Source of the DNA: Oscillospiraceae bacterium HV4-5-C5C
GTDB taxonomy: Bacteria > Bacillota > Clostridia > Saccharofermentanales > Fastidiosipilaceae
DNA: 64,000 nucleotides
Direction: 5' to 3'
Assembly: GCA_012034405.1 (NCBI GenBank)
Contig: JAAVLZ010000012.1
Coordinates: 34,421 to 98,420, forward strand
Shown here: positions 54,364 through 63,020 of the stretch, in pieces
Position numbering within the stretch: the stretch's first letter is position 1
Layout of the letters: each line of letters begins with the position of its first letter
The notes under the pieces: generated by a model
What the model saw: the letters and a program-made list of their open reading frames with translations, nothing else
Databases searched by the model: none
What the model was told of the DNA's origin: nothing
Position numbers and translations under genes: made by a program

Positions 54364-55014
54364 TCAGCTGATCTGCCGGTGAGCTAAATCAACCGTCCGG
54401 TCAGCCGGCAGCAGTTCCGGCTTGCCGCCGCGCAGGTAGGGCAGTAACTCGGTCTTGGCCAGCAGCAACGGCATCCGCTTATGAATGCTTTTGACCGGCT
54501 CCGCCGCGGTCTGGGTCAGGATCACAAATTGCCAGCCGGTCGCAGGTGAACCATGGTAAAGACCGGCCAGATACAGCAGCTCCTGCCGGGGCGAATAGAA
54601 GCGATGGCCGGCGGTGGTCCGGCCGTGCTCCTCCTCCCTTTCCCATTCATAAAAGCCGGTGGCCGGAACCGCGCAGCGGCGGGACCTAAAGTCAGCGGCA
54701 AAAAGTGGTTTTTGAGCCGCGGTCTCAGCCCTGGCATTTATCAGCAGTTGCCGTTTACCGTTCAGCTGATAGCCCCATTTCATGGGGCAGGCAATATAGC
54801 TGCCGGTGTTTGACGGCAGTCTGGCGGTCTGCGCCTGACTGACGCCGCCGGGCAGAGCTGCCGCCAGCAAGACCGGCGCCAGCATACCCGGGTAAACATC
54901 AGCCTCAGGTAAAGCCTGAGCGGCCGGCAGGCCAAATTGGCGGCCGATATAGTTTCTGATCGCCTCCAGCTCGCTGAGATCCCGTTCAGTAAAAAGTGTA
55001 TACCGTCCACACAT
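54364..55014 (-). CDS. SRAP/HMCES family DNA-protein crosslink protein (YedK)
   Basis: Protects abasic sites in single-stranded DNA by forming a crosslink through Cys2. The 216-residue product begins MCGRYTL, with the catalytic C2, then NARAET, the GFYEWE glutamate and SIHKRMPLLL histidine; all SRAP residues are kept. Slightly shorter than E. coli YedK. GGAGG lies 9 nt before the ATG. Probably cotranscribed with the upstream HAD gene (34-bp gap). Confidence 0.93.
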   Translation of the reverse strand: MCGRYTLFTERDLSELEAIRNYIGRQFGLPAAQALPEADVYPGMLAPVLLAAALPGGVSQAQTARLPSNTGSYIACPMKWGYQLNGKRQLLINARAETAAQKPLFAADFRSRRCAVPATGFYEWEREEEHGRTTAGHRFYSPRQELLYLAGLYHGSPATGWQFVILTQTAAEPVKSIHKRMPLLLAKTELLPYLRGGKPELLPADRTVDLAHRQIS

Positions 55015-55048
55015 GTCTGGTCACCTCCGGACTTTCCTGCCGCCGGCT

Positions 55049-55690
55049 TCAGCTCAGCTCCGCTAAAGCGGCCTGGGTCTCAGGGGTCAGGTCCTGCTGC
55101 CGCAGCGCCTTAATCAGCGCATCGACTTCACCATGAAACACAATGGCCGACCAGCCGCAATCCAGGGCGGCTGCCGCGTTAAGGGGCAGGTCATCAATAA
55201 ACAGTGTTTCTGACGGTAGCAGGTGAAAATACTGAGTAAACGTCCGGTAGATTTCCGGCTGCGGTTTCAGCAGCCCCCAGTCCGCGGAGACAAATTCCCC
55301 CTTCATATACTGCAGCAAAGGCTGCATACCCCGCCTGTACACATGGTACAGACGGGAGGCGTTGGTCAGAACATACAGGTTGCAGCCGGCCTTTTTCAGC
55401 TGTGCCAGCAGTGCCTCCATGCCCGGCTGCAGGGTCAGCTCCTGATGCCACTCCAGCAGGCAGCGCCGGGCAGGCACCTGAAGGGCCGGTGGTATCCTTG
55501 GCCGGATCAGCTCCCAGGCTTGCTCCGGCATTAACCGACCCCGGTCCATACTCACCCACTCTAAAGAACGGAACAGTTCATTGCGTAAAATACTGCGGTC
55601 TCCGGGTTCAGTCACAAAGCGGCCGATATAGGCCTCAACATCGTATTTTATTAGAACATTGCCCATATCAAAAACCAGATTTTGTATCAT
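55049..55690 (-). CDS. HAD-superfamily hydrolase (YihX-like phosphatase)
   Basis: 213-residue HAD phosphatase. Motif I is FDMGNVLI (nucleophile D8; second position G rather than D, as M-G-N in the YihX group), a helical cap at about 20-90, motif II LTNAS, motif III lysine in GLLKPQPEIY, motif IV FIDDLPLN. Sugar-phosphate or FMN-like small phosphates are typical substrates; none is proven here. Confidence 0.9.
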   Translation of the reverse strand: MIQNLVFDMGNVLIKYDVEAYIGRFVTEPGDRSILRNELFRSLEWVSMDRGRLMPEQAWELIRPRIPPALQVPARRCLLEWHQELTLQPGMEALLAQLKKAGCNLYVLTNASRLYHVYRRGMQPLLQYMKGEFVSADWGLLKPQPEIYRTFTQYFHLLPSETLFIDDLPLNAAAALDCGWSAIVFHGEVDALIKALRQQDLTPETQAALAELS

Positions 55691-55896
55691 TTTACCTGAG
55701 CTCCCTTCTGTTCAGTCACACTGCTGTCAGCTGACTAAACTAGATTTAAACACAGGCTGTCCAAAGTAGCCAGCCGGAGTCTGGTTTAGTTGTCGCCGTA
55801 TCCGGCCTGAATCAGCTCATTTTCTGATATAATCAGGCTGAATTAGCCGTTTTTAATAATTTGTTACCCACAGATCATAAATTCTTGCAAAGGATC

Positions 55897-55924
55897 TTGC
55901 AAAGGCGCCGGAGCATGCTAGAAT
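55897..55924 (+). promoter_or_regulatory. Probable promoter of the KimA-like gene
   Basis: -35 TTGCAA, 16-nt spacer, -10 TAGAAT. The -35 lies in a tandem repeat of TTGCAAAGG (copies at 55885 and 55897). The 300-bp divergent gap has no riboswitch that I recognise. Confidence 0.5.
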
Positions 55925-55995
55925 AGGCCAATTGTGAACATCAAATGAGTAAACTGTCAAAATATGGTTAAGGGTAAAATAAGGGGATAACGCAC

Positions 55996-58002
55996 ATGAC
56001 GTTAAAAGAATTATTAATCGGAAAGCCGCTGAAGAGCAGCGACCTGAAATCAGAAAAATTATCTCGCCGCTGGGGTCTGCCAATTATGGCCAGCGACGCG
56101 GTTTCTTCTGTTGCTTACGCAGTGGAAGAAATCCTGCTGGTATTGGTGCCCATTTTAGGTCTGGGCGCCTTCCATTATGTGCCCTGGGTGGTTGTGGCAA
56201 TTTTAAGTTTACTGATCATCCTGATCTTTTCCTACGCCCAGATTATTCAGCATTACCCCAATGGCGGCGGCGCCTATATTGTCTCGCTGGAAAATCTGGG
56301 TGAAAAGCCAGCTTTGCTGGCAGCCGCGGCTTTGGTGGTGGATTATATCATGACAGTCGCCGTCAGTATTTCCGCGGCCTCCATGGCTATTTTGTCAGCT
56401 TTCCCGGAATTAGATGGTTATCAGGTCTGGATTTCGCTGTTCTGCATCCTTATGCTGACCCTGGGCAATCTGCGGGGCATGCGGGAGTCAGCCAAGCTGT
56501 TTGGTACCCCCACTTATCTGTTTATTGCCTTAATGGTCCTGATGATTATTGCCGGGTTCATCCGTATGGCCACCGGTCATCTTGAGCCGATCCGATACTC
56601 CAGCACTCAGACCATCCTGCCGCTGGCTGCCGCGCCGAGTGTCTTTGTGCTGCTGAAGGCCTTTTCCTCCGGTTGCTCAGCTCTGACCGGCGTGGAGGCC
56701 GTTAGCAACGCCGTGCCCAGCTTTGAGGAGCCGTCCCGCAAAAACGCCAAGCAGGTCTTGTACATGCTTGGGCTGGTGATCCTGGTGATCTTTGGCGGCA
56801 CCACGATTTTGGCCACCAGACTTCAGGTTATGCCGATAGATGAAATGACGGTCACCGCGCAGATGGCCAAAGCTATTTTTGGCAACACGCCGCTCTATTA
56901 TTTAATTCAGGCTTTTACTGCGTTAATCCTGATCCTGGCCGCCAATACCGCCTACAATGGCCTGCCGACCCTGTTGCACATTCTGGCTCAGGACAGCTAT
57001 GTTCCCCGGCAGTTTGAGCATCGCGGCGCCAAGCTCAGTTTTTCCAACGGCATCCTGTTTATTTCTATCTGCGCTTCGCTGCTGGTCATCGCCTTCCAAA
57101 GTTCGCCACACCGTTTAATCCCCATGTATTCAGTCGGTGTCTTTATTTCATTTACCCTGGCACAGATTGGCATGCTGAAAAAGTGGCATCGTGAAAAGGA
57201 ACGCGGCTGGCAATACAAGTCACTGATTAACGCGTTTGGCGGGATAGTGACCGCGGTCGGCGCGGTTATTGTGTTCCTGTCCAAGTTTATGGAAGGTGCC
57301 TGGATGCTGGCTATTGTGCTGCCCGGCCTTCTGGTCCTGATGCTGGCCATAAAAAACCACTATAACCGCGTGCATGAACAACTGGCTTTGCCCAGTCTCA
57401 GACCCTTTTATGAGTATAAAGGGATTGTACAGCGGCTGAACGCGGTTTCCCTGGCGGCGGAGAAAGCCAAGCTGCCGACAGTTAATGTCATCATCCTCAT
57501 CCAGTCCATCAACAAAGCGACGCTTAAGGCCATCAATTACGCCGTGAGTCTGACCCCTCATATCACTGCCGTCCATATTGCCAGCGAACCGGAGCATGCT
57601 CAAAAGCTGCAGGAGCAGTGGCAGCAGCTGGAAATGCCGTTCCCTCTGGAAATCATTGACGCCCCTTACCGGGATATCATCACCCCGCTGCGCCAATATG
57701 TAACAGAGCGCGCGACCAAACTGGGCCACGGACAAACCTTGACCGTCATCCTGATTAAGTATGTCGCCAGCCGCTGGTATGACCGGGTGCTGCATAATCA
57801 GACCACCTATTTTATGGAACACGCGCTGAGCCGCTATAAAAACGTCGTCTCCATCCTGGTTCCTTATCATTACAATCTTAAAGTGACTGAGGAGGAAAGG
57901 GCCATCCGGGAGCAGGACTACCGCCAGGCACTGCTTAAGGCGACCGGCACCGAAGAAGACAGCCAGGAGAAGCCTGGTGGCCCCCAGGCACCTGAAGCTT
58001 AG
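55996..58002 (+). CDS. APC-superfamily permease, KimA-like (probable K+ or amino acid importer)
   Basis: 668-residue membrane protein: about 12 hydrophobic segments in residues 35-450 and a 200-residue cytosolic C-terminal domain. The N-terminal text (LIGKPLKSSDLKSEKLSRRW, then ASDAVSSVAYAVEEIL) and the long soluble tail resemble KimA (YdaO), a proton-coupled potassium importer; amino acid transport cannot be excluded. No c-di-AMP riboswitch is visible upstream. Purine-rich AAGGGGATAAC lies before the ATG. The last 20 residues are acidic and Pro/Gly-rich. Confidence 0.75.
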   Translation: MTLKELLIGKPLKSSDLKSEKLSRRWGLPIMASDAVSSVAYAVEEILLVLVPILGLGAFHYVPWVVVAILSLLIILIFSYAQIIQHYPNGGGAYIVSLENLGEKPALLAAAALVVDYIMTVAVSISAASMAILSAFPELDGYQVWISLFCILMLTLGNLRGMRESAKLFGTPTYLFIALMVLMIIAGFIRMATGHLEPIRYSSTQTILPLAAAPSVFVLLKAFSSGCSALTGVEAVSNAVPSFEEPSRKNAKQVLYMLGLVILVIFGGTTILATRLQVMPIDEMTVTAQMAKAIFGNTPLYYLIQAFTALILILAANTAYNGLPTLLHILAQDSYVPRQFEHRGAKLSFSNGILFISICASLLVIAFQSSPHRLIPMYSVGVFISFTLAQIGMLKKWHREKERGWQYKSLINAFGGIVTAVGAVIVFLSKFMEGAWMLAIVLPGLLVLMLAIKNHYNRVHEQLALPSLRPFYEYKGIVQRLNAVSLAAEKAKLPTVNVIILIQSINKATLKAINYAVSLTPHITAVHIASEPEHAQKLQEQWQQLEMPFPLEIIDAPYRDIITPLRQYVTERATKLGHGQTLTVILIKYVASRWYDRVLHNQTTYFMEHALSRYKNVVSILVPYHYNLKVTEEERAIREQDYRQALLKATGTEEDSQEKPGGPQAPEA

Positions 58003-58084
58003 GGCCCGGATAAGGCTCCAGGTCATGATTCATGCTAATATCTTAATTATAATAAACATCTGTATTTAATAAGGCTTTAAGGCG

Positions 58085-58113
58085 TTGACAGTCGTCCGGG
58101 CTGGTGTTAAATT
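58085..58113 (+). promoter_or_regulatory. Strong promoter of the T-box-cstA unit
   Basis: Consensus -35 TTGACA, 17-nt spacer, -10 TAAATT. Transcription would start near 58120, at the front of the T-box leader. Confidence 0.8.
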
Positions 58114-58119
58114 CGCGGC

Positions 58120-58442
58120 AACCCACCCAAAAGCGCAGATCTGGGCCACGGGTTTTACAGCCACTGTTTTCAGAGAGCCGCCCGCTGCTGAAAGCGCGGT
58201 AACAGTCTGTAAAGCTTATCTCCCAGGCAGCTGTCCGGCCTAAGCCCGGTCCCGGATTCCCCCGGGTCCGCCCCAGGTACTAAGCCGGATCGGTACCGCA
58301 CCGTTATTGGCGGAAGGGTCAGCAGACTGAGTCTGAGCAGCCTCTGCACTGGCCCGCTTACTGAGAGGCCGCCTTCCGGCGGCAAACAGAGTGGTAACGC
58401 GGAGTAAACCTTCGTCTCTGATACAAGAGACGGAGGTTTTTA
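58120..58442 (+). ncRNA. T-box riboswitch in the cstA leader
   Basis: Leader with T-box features: Stem I base CTGGG/CCCAG (58141-58145 with 58222-58226) and TTTACAG/CTGTAAA (58154-58160 with 58207-58213) enclosing a specifier loop GCTTATCT; AGAGA..GCTGCTGA elements of the Stem I tip; the T-box sequence AGAGTGGTAACGCGG (58388-58402); and a 13-bp terminator AACCTTCGTCTCT/AGAGACGGAGGTT (58407-58438) with T5. The specifier could be CTT (Leu) or GCT (Ala); TGGT fits a tRNA with discriminator A. It would switch on the transporter when that tRNA is uncharged. Confidence 0.8.
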
Positions 58443-58518
58443 TTATGTGTTACACAAAAAGCAAGGTCGCTGGTCCGGTGAGTTGGGGGAGGTTTGTGAA
58501 GAAAGGAAGTATTTAGCA

Positions 58519-60252
58519 ATGAACGGTATCGCAATTCTTTTAGTAGCCATCGTAGCTCTGGCTTGTGGTTACATCTTTTACGGCAGGTGGCTGGCCAGAA
58601 AGTGGGGCATTGATCCCACGGCTAAAACACCCGCAGTCATCCATGAAGATGGGCAAGATTATATTCCTACTCACCGGGCCGTGGTTTTTGCCCATCAGTT
58701 CAACGCGATTGCCGGAGCCGGTCCGATTACCGGTCCGATTATTGCCGCGGTCTTTGGCTGGGTCCCGGCATTTTTGTGGATCGTGGTCGGCGGCATCTTT
58801 TTTGGCGCAGTGCAGGATTTTGGCGCACTGTATGCTTCGGTCAAAAATGAGGGGAAGTCCATCGGCTTAATCATTGAAAAGTATATCGGTCAGACTGGCC
58901 GCAAGCTTTTTCTCTCCTTTTCCTGGATTTTCTCTTTATTGGTTATAGCTGCCTTTGGCGACATTGTGGCCTCAACGTTCAGTGCCGCTCCGGATGGCGG
59001 CTGGTCATTGGCCGCGGCGGTCACTCAGTCAGCCGCTACCAAGCCCAACGCGGCAGCCGGATCTATTTCAATGCTCTACATCCTGGGCGCGATTATCTAC
59101 GGTTTTTATATGCGCTACCGTAAGCCTAAGCCCGCAGAGATGTTTGTAACGGGGCTGCTGCTGTTTGTGTTCCTGATGGCCGGCGGTATGCTGCTGCCTA
59201 TCTATCTGAATAAGATGACCTGGCTGCTGATCATTTTTGCCTATGTTTTTGCTGCCGCGGTGGTACCGATGTGGGTATTGATCCAGCCCCGCGATTATCT
59301 GAGTGTCTATCTGCTGGTTACCATGATCGTGGTCGCCGTGCTGGGTATTTTTACCACCAATCCCAGCATGAACCTGAACGCTTTCAATGGCTTTTCGGTC
59401 AGCGGCAAGACCCTGTTCCCCACCCTTTTTGTCACCATTGCCTGCGGCGCCATCTCAGGCTTCCACAGTCTGGTCTCCTCCGGGACTACCTCCAAGCAGG
59501 TCAAAAATGAAAAGGATATGCTGCCCATCAGCTACGGTGCCATGATGTGCGAAAGCTTACTGGCCGTGGTTGCGCTGGTGGTCGCCGGCGCGGCGGCCAG
59601 TGGCGGAACCTTGCCGGATGGCACGCCGTTTCAGATTTTTGCGGCCGGTGTCAGCACGTTCTTCCAGAAGTTAGGCATGTCTGAATATGTGGCGTCTGCC
59701 ACCATCACGATGTGCCTATCTGCCTTAGGTCTGACCACCCTGGATTCAGTAGCCAGAATCGGGCGGATGGCACTGCAGGAGTTATTGCTGGGTTCGGGGC
59801 AGGCCGCTCCCAACAAAGCAGTCGCTTTTGTTACCAACAAGTATGTCGCTACCGGTTTGACCCTGCTATTTGGCTTCCTGCTTTCGCTGGGCGGTTATAA
59901 CAACATCTGGGCCTTGTTTGGCTCTGCCAACCAATTACTGGGCGCTTTGGTCCTGATAGCCCTGGCAGTCTTCCTTAAAGTTACCGGACGCAAGGGCTGG
60001 ATGCTCTATGTGCCGATGAGCTTCATGCTGGTCGTTACCTTAAGTGCGCTGGTCATGGCAGTGGTCAATATTTTTGGCAAAATCGCTGCCGGCAGCTTTG
60101 CCTTCCTGACAGACGGCCTGCAGCTGATCGTGGCTGTGCTGCTGGTGGTCCTGGCCGTAAACGTGGCTTTCCACGGCGTGCGCAAATTGCTGCAGGGTAA
60201 GGCTGGCTCTGATGCTCTCCCTGATAAGACGGTAAATTCCTCCGTCAAGTAA
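58519..60252 (+). CDS. cstA: CstA-family transporter (peptide/pyruvate)
   Basis: 577-residue membrane protein with about 16 hydrophobic segments. CstA marks: YGRWLARKWGIDP near the start, the FAHQFNAIAGAGPITGPI stretch (about 55-72), GGIFFGAVQDFGALYAS, and the GFHSLVSSGTTSKQ loop. Family members import peptides or pyruvate under starvation. The shorter clostridial type is seen. The ATG at 58519 follows AAAGGAAG; a TTG/ATG extension upstream overlaps the leader and lacks homology. The T-box leader implies amino-acid-starvation control. Confidence 0.95.
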   Translation: MNGIAILLVAIVALACGYIFYGRWLARKWGIDPTAKTPAVIHEDGQDYIPTHRAVVFAHQFNAIAGAGPITGPIIAAVFGWVPAFLWIVVGGIFFGAVQDFGALYASVKNEGKSIGLIIEKYIGQTGRKLFLSFSWIFSLLVIAAFGDIVASTFSAAPDGGWSLAAAVTQSAATKPNAAAGSISMLYILGAIIYGFYMRYRKPKPAEMFVTGLLLFVFLMAGGMLLPIYLNKMTWLLIIFAYVFAAAVVPMWVLIQPRDYLSVYLLVTMIVVAVLGIFTTNPSMNLNAFNGFSVSGKTLFPTLFVTIACGAISGFHSLVSSGTTSKQVKNEKDMLPISYGAMMCESLLAVVALVVAGAAASGGTLPDGTPFQIFAAGVSTFFQKLGMSEYVASATITMCLSALGLTTLDSVARIGRMALQELLLGSGQAAPNKAVAFVTNKYVATGLTLLFGFLLSLGGYNNIWALFGSANQLLGALVLIALAVFLKVTGRKGWMLYVPMSFMLVVTLSALVMAVVNIFGKIAAGSFAFLTDGLQLIVAVLLVVLAVNVAFHGVRKLLQGKAGSDALPDKTVNSSVK

Positions 60253-60273
60253 TTCTGGCTGTTTGACCCGCTG

Positions 60274-60326
60274 AAACCCCGTTCTTTGCTGGCCTGAGAG
60301 GCTTGCGGAGAACGGGGTTATTTTTT
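60274..60326 (+). terminator. Terminator after cstA
   Basis: Eleven-base arms AACCCCGTTCT and AGAACGGGGTT around a 23-nt interior, followed by ATTTTTT. Confidence 0.9.
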
Positions 60327-60463
60327 AGCTGGCAGCTTGGTCTGGCCAATCCGCACCCGGGGTTCCCCTGAGACAGTCCGTCTGGCTACAGTTCACGCCG
60401 CGGCACCTGAACTTGCTGCCGCGCATGGCCTTGCCCTTGGGAAAGTGTCGTTTCAGTTCTAGA

Positions 60464-60519
60464 TATGTGATATTTTATACGTGATAACATATTGCATTTT
60501 TATAAATTCGTGCTAGAAT
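60464..60519 (+). promoter_or_regulatory. Promoter and upstream inverted repeat of the alcohol dehydrogenase gene
   Basis: -35 TTGCAT (60492-60497), 16-nt spacer, -10 TAGAAT (60514-60519). Immediately upstream an imperfect inverted repeat, TATGTGATA and TGATAACATA (60464-60491), could bind a regulator; it is not a good Rex site. Confidence 0.5.
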
Positions 60520-60573
60520 GTATTTGTTCTAAAAAGAGCAATAAAATCAGTTCATAGCGCTGAGGAGGTTTAT

Positions 60574-61743
60574 ATGGCACGTTTTACATTACCGAGAGAC
60601 ATTTACTACGGACCTGGTGCAATTAATGACCTGGCAAAACTGACGGCTTATAAGCGAGCGATCATCGTTACCGGCGGGCACTCCATGAAGCGGACCGGTT
60701 TTCTGGATAAGACTGAAGCTTGTCTGAAACAAGCAGGTATGGAAACGATGATTTTGGACGGCGTTGAACCGGATCCTTCAATTGAAACCGTGTACCGCGG
60801 GGCCAAGATCATGACGGAATTTCAGCCAGATCTGATTGTTGCCTTGGGCGGCGGCTCACCGCTGGATGCAGCCAAGGCCATGTGGGTTTTTTACGAGCAT
60901 CCTGAAAAGACGTTTGATGATATCAAAGATCCCTTCAGCCTTCCGCCCCTGCGCCAAAAGGCTCATTTCCTGGCCATCCCTTCTACCAGCGGCACGGCCT
61001 CTGAAGTAACCGCATTCTCCGTCATTACCGATTATTCAACCAACATTAAGTACCCGCTGGCTGATTTTGAGATTACGCCGGATATTGCGGTACTGGATAT
61101 GGATATTCCTCTGACCATGCCTCAGACGCTGACCGCCCACACCGGCATTGATGCCCTGACGCATGCCCTGGAGGCCTTTGTAGCCTCCGCGCGGTCAGAT
61201 TTTTCTGACCCGCTGGCGCTGAAAGCGATCAGCGATATTTTTGATAATCTGGTTGATTCTTACCATGGCAGCAAAGAGGCCCGCGGCAAGATGCATGTGG
61301 CTCAGTGCCTGGCCGGAATGGCTTTTTCTAACGCCTTGCTGGGGATATCTCACAGTCTGGCCCATAAGTCCGGCGCGGAGTTCCATATCACCCACGGCTG
61401 CTGTAACGCCATTTTGCTACCGTCGGTTATCCAGTTCAACGCGGCGGTAGTGATGGACCGTTATGCTGAGGTCGCCCGCTATCTGGGTTTGCCCGGCGGG
61501 ACCAACAAGCAGCTGACTGACAGCCTGGTCGCCGCGATTCGCCGGCTCAATCAACAGGTGGGTATTGCCCAGACCTTTAAGGAGAACGGCGTGACTGAAG
61601 AGCATTTTAAAGCTGTGGTTGACCGGATTGCGGAGAACGCGGTCGGTGATCCCTGCACGGCCTCTAACCCCCGCAAAGCGGAAAAAGCAGATATGAAAAA
61701 GATCCTGGAGTCTGCCTACTACGGCAAAGAGATCTGCGATTAA
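60574..61743 (+). CDS. Iron-containing alcohol dehydrogenase
   Basis: 389-residue group III (Fe-type) alcohol dehydrogenase, reducing aldehydes with NAD(P)H in fermentation. The GGGSPLDAAKA motif (about 92-102) binds cofactor; metal ligands are D and H in TGIDALTHALEAF (about 190-202) and the H of SHSLAHKSG and FHITHGCCNA. Length and motifs are standard for the butanol/ethanol dehydrogenase group. GAGGAGG is 7 nt before the ATG. Monocistronic between terminators. Confidence 0.95.
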   Translation: MARFTLPRDIYYGPGAINDLAKLTAYKRAIIVTGGHSMKRTGFLDKTEACLKQAGMETMILDGVEPDPSIETVYRGAKIMTEFQPDLIVALGGGSPLDAAKAMWVFYEHPEKTFDDIKDPFSLPPLRQKAHFLAIPSTSGTASEVTAFSVITDYSTNIKYPLADFEITPDIAVLDMDIPLTMPQTLTAHTGIDALTHALEAFVASARSDFSDPLALKAISDIFDNLVDSYHGSKEARGKMHVAQCLAGMAFSNALLGISHSLAHKSGAEFHITHGCCNAILLPSVIQFNAAVVMDRYAEVARYLGLPGGTNKQLTDSLVAAIRRLNQQVGIAQTFKENGVTEEHFKAVVDRIAENAVGDPCTASNPRKAEKADMKKILESAYYGKEICD

Positions 61744-61795
61744 GGTCGCCTGCTTTCTGCGGTGGCCGCTTTGCTTCAACAAACACATTGAAAGC

Positions 61796-61837
61796 TGAAA
61801 ACGCTCCGGGGCAGCAACCTGCCGCGGAGCGTTTTTA
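61796..61837 (+). terminator. Terminator after the alcohol dehydrogenase gene
   Basis: Arms AAAACGCTCCG and CGGAGCGTTTT with an inner GCAG/CTGC stem, followed by T5. The A-run on the other side allows use from the minus strand for the rhodanese gene too. Confidence 0.9.
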
Positions 61838-61861
61838 TGCCAGGCCGGCCGCTTGGGCCGA

Positions 61862-62197
61862 TCAGCGGACCAGACCGTACGGCCAGTCCATAAGGCCGCC
61901 AAAGCTGACCGCCTTCTCATAGCCCAGCTTATGCAGTACCCGGACGGCCTGCGCGGCCCGGGCTCCGCTGAGACAATAAACCAGAATCTCAGCCTGCCGG
62001 TCCGGCAAATCCGCCGCGGCCCGGGCTTCCAGCTGATATAGCGGAATCAGCTTCGCGTTCTTAATATGACCGCTCTGGTATTCTGAGCCTTCCCTCACAT
62101 CCAGTATGATCGCTTTGGGATTGGCTTTTATCCGCTCCTTTGCCTCTGCCGCAGTCAGCGTCTGAGATCCGGTCATGGTTCTGAAAAAGTTGAACAT
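61862..62197 (-). CDS. Single-domain rhodanese
   Basis: 111-residue rhodanese-like sulfurtransferase, transferring sulfane sulfur through an active-site cysteine. The loop reads YCLSGARA (Cys about residue 75), preceded by ILDVREGSEYQSGHIKNA. A short N-terminal head MFNFFRTMTG is amphipathic. GAGGGG lies 7 nt before the ATG at 62197. Divergent from an SqrR/BigR-like repressor gene, and its promoter carries an inverted repeat over the -10, so persulfide-induced expression is likely. Confidence 0.9.
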   Translation of the reverse strand: MFNFFRTMTGSQTLTAAEAKERIKANPKAIILDVREGSEYQSGHIKNAKLIPLYQLEARAAADLPDRQAEILVYCLSGARAAQAVRVLHKLGYEKAVSFGGLMDWPYGLVR

Positions 62198-62297
62198 GGT
62201 GTCACCCCTCAATAGAATTAAGATCAGCTGAACTTAGCTGTCATAGCTTAGATGATCCCTTGCGGGATCGGTGGACAGACCAGCGATATAAGCGCTA

Positions 62298-62350
62298 TAT
62301 ATTAGTTTGTTCTAATGTACTAATATAGGAACTACTCCCGGGTCTGTCAA
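62298..62350 (-). promoter_or_regulatory. Rhodanese promoter with overlapping operator
   Basis: Minus strand -35 TTGACA (62345-62350), 17-nt spacer, -10 TATATT (62322-62327). The -10 is part of a perfect inverted repeat, TATATTAG and CTAATATA, spanning 62298-62327 with 14 nt between arms. This is a well-placed operator for the adjacent ArsR-family repressor. Confidence 0.7.
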
Positions 62351-62354
62351 GTCC

Positions 62355-62387
62355 ATCGGATAAAAAAATGCAATTATTTTATCCGAT
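62355..62387. repeat. Perfect palindrome upstream of the arsR-family gene
   Basis: Eleven-base arms ATCGGATAAAA and TTTTATCCGAT with 11 nt between, just upstream of the rhodanese -35. Either a second operator for the divergent pair or a hairpin; no T-run. Confidence 0.5.
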
Positions 62388-62547
62388 CTTGCAGCACCTA
62401 TGTCCTGGCGAAGAGCACCAGCGTCCGTTTATCTGGCCGGACCACACTTAACAGGCGCCGGATCTGCCCCCTTTACAGCAGCTGTCTTTGTATATATGCT
62501 GTACAAAAAGATCTGCGCCAAGCAGTTTTAAAGGATGTACACGTGTC

Positions 62548-62847
62548 ATGAATCAGGATGCCGATTATTTAGCCGGGCTCTTAAAAGTACTGGCCAATGC
62601 CAACCGCCTGCAGTTGTTATGCGGGCTCAGCCATCAGGAGCTTAATGTCAGTCAGATGGGCTTGCTGTTGCCTGAATTGTCCCAGTCAGCTTTATCTCAG
62701 CATCTGGCTGTTCTGAAAAAGCACGGCGTACTGACGTCACGGAAAGACGGACTGAAGGTCTATTACCAGATTGCCGATGACCGGATAGAAAAAGTGATCC
62801 GGGTATTGCAGGAAAACTATTGTCCGGACTCCCAGCAGTTACTCTGA
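62548..62847 (+). CDS. ArsR-family repressor, SqrR/BigR type
   Basis: 99-residue winged-helix dimeric repressor. The recognition helix reads LSQSALSQHLAVLKKHG (about 44-60). Two cysteines, C25 (LQLLCGL) and C92 (ENYCPD), are 67 apart, as in the persulfide sensors SqrR and BigR where the pair forms a tetrasulfide crosslink; no metal-binding CVC motif is present. The ATG at 62548 is 12 nt after AAGGA; an upstream in-frame ATG (62488) lacks homology. Divergent from rhodanese and followed by a TrxR-like gene, which fits sulfide control. Confidence 0.85.
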   Translation: MNQDADYLAGLLKVLANANRLQLLCGLSHQELNVSQMGLLLPELSQSALSQHLAVLKKHGVLTSRKDGLKVYYQIADDRIEKVIRVLQENYCPDSQQLL

Positions 62848-62952
62848 CCGCTTGATGGTAACTGCTTTGCCCCTGCAGGACCCGGAGTGGTTTTGTGGTT
62901 CAGCTTATCAGCAGATAAAAATTAATCATTATATTTTATCAGTCCGAGCGTC

Positions 62953-62995
62953 TATAATATATACCAGCCCACAGCCGCAGCGGCTGCGGTTTTTA
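62953..62995 (+). promoter_or_regulatory. -10 box and early terminator-like hairpin before the TrxR-like gene
   Basis: A consensus TATAAT (62953-62958) without a good -35 is followed 16 nt later by the hairpin CCGCAG-CGG-CTGCGG and T5 (62975-62994). The hairpin may end arsR transcripts or attenuate the downstream gene. Confidence 0.5.
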
Positions 62996-63020
62996 GGTTT
63001 TATGAAAGAAGGCGCTCACC

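Noticed and set aside
55740..55996. c-di-AMP (ydaO) riboswitch before the KimA-like gene
   Set aside because: Only about 70 nt follow the promoter and no conserved core was seen.
60464..60491. Rex redox operator before the alcohol dehydrogenase
   Set aside because: The half-sites do not fit the TTGTTAA-type Rex consensus; reported only as an unassigned inverted repeat.
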